The notes beneath the pieces are model-generated. The model saw only the letters and a program-made list of their open reading frames with translations. It had not been told where the DNA came from and made no database searches. A program made the translations under genes and the position numbers. Shown piece by piece: positions 6,180-11,159 of a stretch of DNA of 11,159 bases; position 1 is the first letter of the stretch, and the number at the start of each line of letters is the position of its first letter. Source of the stretch: Sphingomonadaceae bacterium (lineage in GTDB: Bacteria > Pseudomonadota > Alphaproteobacteria > Sphingomonadales > Sphingomonadaceae); the NCBI GenBank assembly GCA_016462305.1, contig JAEMTM010000059.1, forward strand, positions 1 through 11,159, given 5' to 3'.

Positions 6180-7067
6180 ATGAATTACGACGAAATGCTT
6201 GCAAAAATGTCCACCGCCTCGGGCTTTATTGCGGCACTCGATCAGAGCGGCGGATCAACGCCCAAGGCGCTCAAGGGCTATGGCATAGGGGAAGATGCCT
6301 ACACGACCGAAGAAGAGATGTTTGGCCTTATCCACAACATGCGCGCACGGATCATTACCGCACCCAGCTTTTCCGGCGAGAAGGTGCTGGGCGCGATATT
6401 GTTCGAACGCACGATGGACGGCGAAGCAGGCGGCAAACCCGTGCCGACGGCATTGCAAGACCGCGGCGTTGTGCCTTTCCTAAAGGTAGACAAGGGGCTT
6501 GAGGACGAAGCAGACGGCGTTCAAATGATGAAGCCAATGCCAGGTCTGGATGCGTTGCTCCATCGCGCCAAGGCCAAGGGCGTGTTTGGCACAAAAAAAC
6601 GCTCCGTCATCAACCAAGCGTCGCCATCCGGCATTGCCGCAATCGTAAAGCAGCAATTTGATGTGGCCGAACACATCTTATCTGCTGGATTGATGCCGAT
6701 TATCGAGCCTGAGGTGAACATCAAAAGCGTTGATCGCGCGCACAGCGACATCATCCTGCGCGATGAAATTTTGAAAGCGCTCGATAATGTTTCTGCTGAC
6801 CACAAGGTGATGTTGAAACTGTCGATTCCCGCAGAGGCGGGTATTTTTGATGCGCTTATCAATCACCCGCGCGTGCTGCGCGTTGTCGCGCTCTCCGGCG
6901 GCTATGCCCGTCCCGAGGCTTGCGCTGAACTCGCCAAGAATACAGGCATGATCGCCAGCTTCTCCCGCGCTTTGTTGGAAGATTTACGTCACCAGATGAC
7001 CGCAGAGGAATTTGATGCCGCGCTTGCCAGCGCCATTGATGAAATCCACGCGGCATCCGCTACCTGA
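6180..7067 (+). CDS. fda: Class I fructose-bisphosphate aldolase
   Basis: The enzyme cleaves fructose-1,6-bisphosphate to dihydroxyacetone phosphate and glyceraldehyde-3-phosphate through a Schiff base. The 295-residue product belongs to the bacterial class I group of about 296 residues: MNYDEML start, GFIAALDQSGGSTPKAL (15-31), PFLKVDKGL (99-107), MKPMPGLDALL (117-127), FGTKKRSV (136-143), IIEPEVNI (174-181), the presumed Schiff-base lysine K213 in VMLKLSIP, and LSGGYAR (238-244). No metal-binding class II motifs are present. The frame is open up to 6117, but that would start in the pgk terminator; GGGA at 6168-6171 serves the ATG at 6177 or 6180, and I chose the latter by family length. It supplies triose phosphate to the neighbouring gap and pgk products but is separately transcribed. 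Confidence 0.93.
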   Translation: MNYDEMLAKMSTASGFIAALDQSGGSTPKALKGYGIGEDAYTTEEEMFGLIHNMRARIITAPSFSGEKVLGAILFERTMDGEAGGKPVPTALQDRGVVPFLKVDKGLEDEADGVQMMKPMPGLDALLHRAKAKGVFGTKKRSVINQASPSGIAAIVKQQFDVAEHILSAGLMPIIEPEVNIKSVDRAHSDIILRDEILKALDNVSADHKVMLKLSIPAEAGIFDALINHPRVLRVVALSGGYARPEACAELAKNTGMIASFSRALLEDLRHQMTAEEFDAALASAIDEIHAASAT

Positions 7068-7082
7068 GTCTGGAGAGGGGAC

Positions 7083-7111
7083 GGCGGTAAATGCGCAAGA
7101 TGTTTGCCGCC
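7083..7111 (+). other. Stem-loop between fda and thiE
   Basis: GGCGGTAAA (7083-7091) pairs with TTTGCCGCC (7103-7111) over 9 positions with one G-U, around an 11-nt loop. No T tract follows, so it is not a standard intrinsic terminator. It may protect the fda mRNA 3' end or structure the thiE leader. The leader has no recognisable TPP riboswitch. Confidence 0.45.
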
Positions 7112-7139
7112 AGCCTAAAGCCCCGCTAATGGACGCGGC

Positions 7140-7763
7140 ATGAAAGAATTTCCCTGCCAATTATACTTGATCTCACCGCTTGACGTAGGCGGTGATTTTC
7201 CCGCCCGGCTTGAGGCTGCCTTATCCGCTGGTCCCGTTGCGGCGTTCCAGTTTCGGGTCAAAGAATTGGATCAGCATGATGCGGCGGCGCTCGCGGAGCC
7301 ATTGCAGGCCATTTGCGCCGCGCATGACGTTGCGTTCATCGTGAATGACAGCGTGGCTTTGGCCAAACGGTTGAAAGCCGACGGCGTGCATTTGGGGCAG
7401 GGCGATGGCGACGTTCGTGCGGCGCGGGAACTGCTTGGCCGCGATGCACAAATTGGCGTTACCTGTCACAACAGCCGTCATCTGGCGATGGAGGCAGCAG
7501 AGGCCGGGGCCGATTATGTGGCCTTTGGCGCTTTTTACCCCACGGCGACGAAGACGGTGGAGCATGTCGCTGAACGCGACACGTTACAGAAATGGTCGTT
7601 TGTGACGGAGGTCCCCTGCGTTGCCATTGGCGGCATCACATCAGACAATGCCCAGCCATTAATCGATGCCGGCGCGGATTTCATAGCGGTGAGCGGCGCG
7701 GTGTGGAACCATCCGCAGGGTCCCGCCGAAGCGGTCAGGGCGTTCAACGCATTGCTTGCCTAA
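7140..7763 (+). CDS. thiE: Thiamine phosphate synthase
   Basis: The enzyme joins the pyrimidine diphosphate (HMP-PP) and the thiazole phosphate to give thiamine monophosphate. The 207-residue TIM barrel is of usual length. Active-site motifs are present in order: QFRVK (37-41, the QxRxK motif), VNDS (68-71), DGVHLGQGD (81-89), GVTCHN (106-111), FYPTATK (132-138, the PTxTK diphosphate loop), VAIGGI near 160-166, and AVSGA near 183-187. The retained PTxTK loop favours ThiE over the isomerase-like TenI branch. The start is the ATG at 7140 with GGA 6 nt upstream. No other thi gene is in the window. TPP made by this route is the cofactor of the transketolase encoded upstream. Confidence 0.9.
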   Translation: MKEFPCQLYLISPLDVGGDFPARLEAALSAGPVAAFQFRVKELDQHDAAALAEPLQAICAAHDVAFIVNDSVALAKRLKADGVHLGQGDGDVRAARELLGRDAQIGVTCHNSRHLAMEAAEAGADYVAFGAFYPTATKTVEHVAERDTLQKWSFVTEVPCVAIGGITSDNAQPLIDAGADFIAVSGAVWNHPQGPAEAVRAFNALLA

Positions 7764-7795
7764 TTGCGCCGTCATCGTTAAAGGCCGCGACCATC

Positions 7796-7813
7796 GGCAC
7801 GTTTTTGCGTGCC
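7796..7813 (+). terminator. Weak hairpin after thiE, possible terminator
   Basis: GGCACG (7796-7801) pairs with CGTGCC (7808-7813) around TTTTTG. Only a mixed TGCTCTTTCC tail follows, so termination would be inefficient. It lies 33 nt after the thiE stop and could also shape the efp leader. Confidence 0.35.
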
Positions 7814-7844
7814 TGCTCTTTCCATCTGTCAAGCGAGTGCACTC

Positions 7845-8408
7845 ATGAAAATCAACGCGGTTGAAATCAAGCCGGGTAACATATTGGAATATGAAGGCGG
7901 CCTGTGGCGTGTCGTAAAGACCGCGCACACCCAACCGGGTAAAGGCGGCGCATATATGCAGGTTGAACTCAAAAACCTCCGCGACGGCCGCAAGAACAAT
8001 ATCCGTTTCCGTTCGGCCGAAAGCGTCGAAAAAGTGCGCCTTGACCAGAAAGATTTTCAGTTTCTCTATGCAGAGGGCGATAATCTGGTGTTCATGGACA
8101 AGGAAACCTATGATCAGGTGACTTTGCCAACCGACCTTCTGGGTGACGCGGCGGCTTTCCTTCAGGACGGCATGGACGTTGTCATGGAAATGTATGATGA
8201 CGAAGCGCTCTCGGTCGCTTTGCCGGACCAGATCGAGGCCACGATTGTCGAAGCAGACGCCGTGGTAAAAGGCCAGACGGCGTCATCCAGCTATAAGCCT
8301 GCAATTCTCGACAATGGCGTGCGCGTGATGGTGCCGCCGTTCATCAGCGCAGGAACGCGGATCGTGGTCGATGTCTACGAACGGGAATATGTCCGGAAGG
8401 CTGACTAG
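7845..8408 (+). CDS. efp: Translation elongation factor P
   Basis: EF-P binds stalled ribosomes between the P and E sites and promotes peptide bonds at polyproline stretches. The 187-residue product has the three beta-barrel domains of the family. The N-terminal KOW-like domain begins MKINAVEIKPGN and exposes the loop PGKGGA, with K33 at the tip, the position modified by beta-lysylation in E. coli. The second domain includes RFRSAESVEKVRLDQKDFQFLYAEGD, split here as RFRSAESVE and DFQFLYAEGD. The C-terminal signature is around NGVRVMVPPFISAGTRIVVD. The start is the ATG at 7845, matching the family's MKI start and 187-residue length; a GTG at 7809 would add 12 unrelated residues. The Shine-Dalgarno is poor (GAG at 7835-7837). 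The modification enzymes are not in the window. Confidence 0.95.
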   Translation: MKINAVEIKPGNILEYEGGLWRVVKTAHTQPGKGGAYMQVELKNLRDGRKNNIRFRSAESVEKVRLDQKDFQFLYAEGDNLVFMDKETYDQVTLPTDLLGDAAAFLQDGMDVVMEMYDDEALSVALPDQIEATIVEADAVVKGQTASSSYKPAILDNGVRVMVPPFISAGTRIVVDVYEREYVRKAD

Positions 8409-8415
8409 CAGCGTT

Positions 8416-8526
8416 CCCCTCCCGCAGGCGGGAGGGGTTAGGGCAGGGTAGTGCCCTCGATTTGAGATATTTACCCTCGTTGTGCGGTTGCAGGCCCTCC
8501 CTCGGCCAACCGCCAAGCGGGTGGGG
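8416..8526. repeat. Palindromic (REP-like) repeat material filling the efp-suhB spacer
   Basis: The left part is a perfect 10-bp inverted repeat, CCCCTCCCGC (8416-8425) and GCGGGAGGGG (8428-8437), followed by TTAGGG. A second dyad AGGGCA-GGGTAG-TGCCCT spans 8440-8457. The right part has CCCTCCC (8495-8501), a CCGC-CAA-GCGG hairpin (8510-8520) and GGGTGGGG (8519-8526). The CCCCTCCCGC/GCGGGAGGGG core is a palindrome I recognise as dispersed in many sphingomonad and related genomes; this is recollection, and copy number cannot be tested here. The left palindrome begins 8 nt after the efp stop and may stabilise or end its transcript. The right end carries the suhB ribosome-binding site. Confidence 0.7.
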
Positions 8527-8534
8527 AGCAGTAA

Positions 8535-9353
8535 ATGCCAGCATTAACCGGTCTTTTGACCATTATCGAAAAAGCAGCCCGTAAAGCGGGCGGCAAGCTT
8601 CGCCGCGATTTTGGTGAGATTGAACAATTGCAGGTTTCCCAAAAGGGGCCTGCAGACTTCGTATCGAAAGCCGACGAGCGCGCTGAAGATACGATTTTCC
8701 GTGAGCTCGAAATCGCGCGTCCCGATTGGGGCTTTCTGATGGAAGAGGGCGGCGAGATTGCAGGCGCGGAGGGTAAACCACGTTTCATCGTCGATCCGCT
8801 CGACGGAACGAGCAACTTCCTGCACGGCATTCCGCATTTCGCGATTTCGATCGCGGTGCAAGACCCAAAGCCCGATGGTTCGGGCTGGGGCGATATTTTC
8901 GCAGGCCTGGTATACAACCCGATCACCGACGAAAGCTTCTGGGCCGAACGGGGCAAGGGGGCTTGGCTTGGCAACCGCCGTTTGCGGGTATCTGCGCGCC
9001 GTCAGTTAAATGAGGCGCTGATTGCCACTGGCACGCCGTATAAGGGCCATGGCGATTTTGAAGAATGGGCCAAGATTTTTGGCGCTATCGGACCTTCGGT
9101 CTCGGGCATTCGGCGTTTTGGCGCAGCGAGCCTTGATCTCGCTTGGTTGGCCGCTGGCCGCTATGATGGTTTTTGGGAAAGTGGCTTGTCGCCTTGGGAT
9201 ACGGCGGCTGGATGCTTGCTTGTGCGCGAGGCGGGGGGCTTTGTAACCGACTATCGGGGACGCAGCCCGCACATCGCAGATGCCCAAGTTTTGGCGGCAA
9301 ATGACATCCTCCACAGCAAGCTGCATAAGCTGTTGGTTGGGGCCATAAAATAA
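8535..9353 (+). CDS. suhB: Inositol-1-monophosphatase family protein (SuhB-type)
   Basis: This is a Mg2+-dependent sugar phosphatase of the FIG superfamily, cytoplasmic, usually acting on inositol-1-phosphate. In E. coli SuhB also joins the Nus antitermination complex on rRNA. The 272-residue product shows the metal site: E70/E71 in LMEEGGE, the first signature VDPLDGTSNFLHG (86-98, with D87 and D90), and the second signature SPWDTAAGCLLVREAGG (219-235, with D222). The start is the ATG at 8535, preceded by GGGGAG with a 6-nt gap, which lies at the end of the repeat element. Substrate identity and any Nus role cannot be read from sequence. Other IMPase-fold proteins such as CysQ or HisN are possible, but overall length and motifs favour SuhB. 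Confidence 0.88.
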   Translation: MPALTGLLTIIEKAARKAGGKLRRDFGEIEQLQVSQKGPADFVSKADERAEDTIFRELEIARPDWGFLMEEGGEIAGAEGKPRFIVDPLDGTSNFLHGIPHFAISIAVQDPKPDGSGWGDIFAGLVYNPITDESFWAERGKGAWLGNRRLRVSARRQLNEALIATGTPYKGHGDFEEWAKIFGAIGPSVSGIRRFGAASLDLAWLAAGRYDGFWESGLSPWDTAAGCLLVREAGGFVTDYRGRSPHIADAQVLAANDILHSKLHKLLVGAIK

Positions 9354-9379
9354 ATCGCGAAAATGGCACCAAAAATGCC

Positions 9380-9406
9380 GAGTCTTGGCCTTGCAGGTCT
9401 GGACTC
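9380..9406 (+). terminator. Stem-loop after suhB, possible terminator
   Basis: GAGTCTTGGCC (9380-9390) pairs with GGTCTGGACTC (9396-9406) around loop TTGCA. Ten of eleven positions pair, including two G-U, with one U-U mismatch. The tail is TTCTGCC, not a T-run, so its strength as a terminator is doubtful. It lies 26 nt after the suhB stop and 50 nt before nuoA, where a boundary between transcription units is expected. Confidence 0.4.
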
Positions 9407-9455
9407 TTCTGCCTAAAAGCGCCGCAACTTACGGGGTTTCGGAAACGAGTCTGAT

Positions 9456-9830
9456 ATGACTGATGTGTCGCAATATTTGCCCATACTGCTTTTCTTAGTG
9501 GTGGCGCTTGCGCTGTCGTCGGCTTTTGTGTTTCTGCCGATGGGTGTTTCGCGATTAACGGGCACGCACAAGCCAACCGAGGCGAAGCTCACCGAGTATG
9601 AGTGCGGCTTTCCAGCGTTCGAAGATTCGCGCAGCCAGTTTGATGTGCGCTTCTACCTCGTTGCGATTTTGTTTATCATTTTCGACCTTGAAGCCGCCTT
9701 TTTGTTTCCATGGGCGGTCAGCCTAGGTGAAACAGGCTGGGTCGGTTGGGGCACCATGATGCTGTTCCTGTTCGAATTGGTCATCGGATTTGTCTATGCA
9801 TGGAAAGTGGGAGCACTCGAATGGGAGTAA
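9456..9830 (+). CDS. nuoA: NADH-quinone oxidoreductase subunit A
   Basis: NuoA is the ND3 homologue in the membrane arm of respiratory complex I, next to the quinone site. The 124-residue product has three predicted transmembrane helices (about 7-29, 65-88 and 98-117). The conserved loop after helix 1 contains EYECGF (47-52, with Cys50). Helix 2 carries FDVRFYLVAILFIIFDLEAA with acidic D77 and E79, followed by FLFPW. The length is typical. The start is the ATG at 9456 with a weak ACGAG 6 nt upstream. It is the first gene of the nuo operon. Its 3' end overlaps nuoB by 10 nt. Confidence 0.95.
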   Translation: MTDVSQYLPILLFLVVALALSSAFVFLPMGVSRLTGTHKPTEAKLTEYECGFPAFEDSRSQFDVRFYLVAILFIIFDLEAAFLFPWAVSLGETGWVGWGTMMLFLFELVIGFVYAWKVGALEWE

Positions 9831-10369
9831 TCGCGCCATCACATTCTGACGTGCAAGCTGACGTGCAAGCGCCGGATGCTGCGTTCTTCAAGGATATTGA
9901 AAGCGAAGTGAACGACAAGGGCTTTGTCGTTTCTTCGGCCGAAGACCTGTTTAATTGGGCGCGGACCGGGTCTTTGTGGCCAATGACCTTTGGGCTTGCT
10001 TGCTGCGCAGTTGAAATGATCCACGGTTACATGCCGCGTTACGACTTTGAACGATTTGGTATCGCACCGCGCGCATCACCGCGCCAGTCGGACGTGATGA
10101 TCGTCGCAGGCACACTCTGCAACAAAATGGCACCTGCGTTGCGCAAGGTCTACGACCAGATGTCCGAACCCAAATATGTCATTTCCATGGGAAGCTGCGC
10201 CAATGGCGGTGGCTATTATCATTATAGTTACAGCGTTGTGCGCGGTTGCGACCGTGTTGTGCCGGTAGACATTTATGTGCCCGGATGCCCGCCCACTGCC
10301 GAAGCGTTGCTATACGGTATTATGCAGTTGCAGCGCAAAATCCGCCGGACAGGGACCATCGAACGGTGA
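9821..10369 (+). CDS. nuoB: NADH-quinone oxidoreductase subunit B
   Basis: NuoB (PSST homologue) holds the terminal iron-sulfur cluster N2 that passes electrons to quinone at the junction of the peripheral and membrane arms. The 182-residue product shows all four ligands: tandem C61-C62 in GLACCAVEM, C126 in MGSCANGGG and C156 in YVPGCPPTAEALL. RYDFERFG (73-80) and AGTLCNKMAP (96-105) are also typical. The start is the ATG at 9821, with GGGAG 7 nt upstream and within the end of nuoA (10-nt overlap). The frame stays open to 9746, but the added 25 residues are a frame-shifted copy of nuoA. Confidence 0.95.
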   Translation: MGVIAPSHSDVQADVQAPDAAFFKDIESEVNDKGFVVSSAEDLFNWARTGSLWPMTFGLACCAVEMIHGYMPRYDFERFGIAPRASPRQSDVMIVAGTLCNKMAPALRKVYDQMSEPKYVISMGSCANGGGYYHYSYSVVRGCDRVVPVDIYVPGCPPTAEALLYGIMQLQRKIRRTGTIER

Positions 10370-11118
10370 CCCATTCCGCGCCCCTTATCAAAACGCCCGA
10401 TGGCACGATAGAAGCGATCTCAAAAGCGCTTGGTAAGCATATGGTTTCTATAGAAGAAACCAATGATGAAGTTGCCGTGCACATTCACCGTGATGCGTTG
10501 GTGGCGTGTATGCTCCAACTGCGCGACGCATGTGCGTATCAGCAGTTGATGGAAATTGCGGGCGTTGACTGGCCTGATCGTGACCCGCGTTTTGAAATTG
10601 TCTATTGTCTGCTCAGCCTGACCAAAAACCACCGTATTCGCGTGCATTTGACCACGAATGAGGATCATCCTGTGCCGTCGGTCACCAGCATTTGGCCCGT
10701 CGCCGGATGGTTGGAGCGCGAAGTGTTCGACATGTATGGCGTGTTATTCTCCGGCAACGCGGATTTGCGCCGCATACTGACCGACTACGGTTTTTCGGGA
10801 CACCCGCAGCGCAAGGATTTTCCGTTGTCGGGCTATGTTGAGCTGCGCTATTCCGAAGAGGAAAAGCGCGTGAAATATGAACCCGTGCAATTGGCGCAGG
10901 ATTTCCGCAATTTCGACTTTCTTAGCCCTTGGGAAGGCGCGGATTATGTCCTGCCGGGCGATGAGAAAAGCGGCGAGGGCGCTGGCACCGGCGCACCGCC
11001 GCCGCCAACCCCCAAAACAACCGATACTGCGGCGCAGACTGGCGCGGGTAAGGCTGCGAACAAAGAAGCAGTGAAGCGCAGCGTGCGCAAACCAAAGGCG
11101 ACGGGAGACAAGGCATGA
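10366..11118 (+). CDS. nuoC: NADH-quinone oxidoreductase subunit C (GTG start)
   Basis: NuoC (30-kDa subunit) belongs to the hydrophilic arm of complex I near NuoD. The 250-residue product contains the family signature EREVFDMYGVLFSGN (118-131), then DLRRILTDYGF and GHPQRKDFPLSGYVELRY (145-162), ending in FDFLSPWEGADYVLPGDEK (183-201). The start is the GTG at 10366, which overlaps the nuoB stop as GTGA (4-nt coupling). An ATG at 10246 is in frame but its 40 residues are a shadow of nuoB. From about residue 202 the protein carries a 49-residue low-complexity tail, rich in Gly/Ala/Pro then Lys/Arg, outside the conserved domain. It is a stand-alone NuoC, not a NuoCD fusion, since it stops at 11118. 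Confidence 0.93.
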   Translation: MTHSAPLIKTPDGTIEAISKALGKHMVSIEETNDEVAVHIHRDALVACMLQLRDACAYQQLMEIAGVDWPDRDPRFEIVYCLLSLTKNHRIRVHLTTNEDHPVPSVTSIWPVAGWLEREVFDMYGVLFSGNADLRRILTDYGFSGHPQRKDFPLSGYVELRYSEEEKRVKYEPVQLAQDFRNFDFLSPWEGADYVLPGDEKSGEGAGTGAPPPPTPKTTDTAAQTGAGKAANKEAVKRSVRKPKATGDKA

Positions 11119-11137
11119 GCATTTCACTCTCCCCTTG

Positions 11138-11159
11138 CGTCATGCTGAACTTGTTTCAG
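11138..11159. repeat. Left end of a dispersed repeat after nuoC (runs off the window)
   Basis: The last 22 bases contain GTCATGCTGAACTTG and then TTTCAG. CTGAA-CTTGT-TTCAG (11145-11159) is a visible inverted repeat, still open at the window edge. I recognise this string as the start of an intergenic repeat common in sphingomonad genomes (its translation reads HAELVS). That recognition is from memory. It lies 20 nt after the nuoC stop. An ATG at 11115 overlapping the nuoC stop (ATGA) opens a frame straight into the repeat, so it is doubtful as the start of nuoD, which is expected next. Confidence 0.6.

Noticed and set aside
7764..7844. Small gene in the thiE-efp spacer (90-codon frame 7592-7864)
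   Set aside because: Mostly a frame-shifted reading of thiE, with no start signal or recognisable domain.
9391..9419. TTGCAG-N17-TAAAAG as a nuoA promoter
   Set aside because: Both hexamers match consensus poorly, and the -35 lies in the suhB stem-loop. A nuo promoter is expected in this spacer but cannot be placed with confidence.
9085..9576. 163-codon antisense frame spanning suhB, the spacer and nuoA
   Set aside because: Proline/alanine-rich shadow composition and overlap with two well-supported genes, without a Shine-Dalgarno or motif.

Overview
The window looks like chromosomal core sequence from an alphaproteobacterium, most probably Sphingomonadales. The reasons are the gene orders (small coiled-coil gene, zapA, 6S RNA and 5-FCL divergent from tkt; tkt-gap-pgk followed by a class I aldolase; thiE-efp-suhB-nuoABC), a DUF2842 membrane protein, and two intergenic repeat types that I associate with sphingomonads. 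Base composition is only moderately GC-rich. No phage, transposase, CRISPR, toxin-antitoxin or defence gene is visible, and I see no undescribed multi-gene system.

Layout. Bases 1-166 hold a promoter and a tRNA-Asp(GTC) on the + strand. Bases 181-1699 form a minus-strand block, read right to left: a 61-aa coiled-coil protein (candidate ZauP), zapA, the 6S RNA gene, 5-formyltetrahydrofolate cyclo-ligase and a DUF2842 membrane protein. The 6S RNA was found from its position, its closing stem and its hairpins. It shows that the cyclo-ligase starts at a GTG at base 983 and not at the ATG at base 1094. Bases 1700-1919 are a divergent intergenic region.

Bases 1920-6104 are a compact tkt-gap-pgk operon on the + strand, closed by a textbook intrinsic terminator. 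A class I fructose-bisphosphate aldolase follows with its own leader, which contains a perfect 16-bp palindrome. Next come thiE, efp and suhB, separated by spacers with hairpins. The efp-suhB spacer is made of palindromic repeat material, and the suhB ribosome-binding site sits at its end. Bases 9456-11118 start the complex I operon (nuoA, nuoB, nuoC) with overlapping genes. Immediately after nuoC, where nuoD would be expected, the window ends inside what looks like a dispersed repeat.

Together the genes cover cell division (ZapA and its partner), global RNA polymerase control (6S), one-carbon folate metabolism, the non-oxidative pentose-phosphate/lower glycolysis trunk, thiamine phosphate synthesis (TPP is the cofactor of the transketolase here), translation of polyproline stretches (EF-P) and respiratory NADH oxidation. 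Several automatic start sites (cyclo-ligase, aldolase, efp, nuoB, nuoC) are too far upstream; corrected starts are given. Family assignments rest on motif recognition without database searches.
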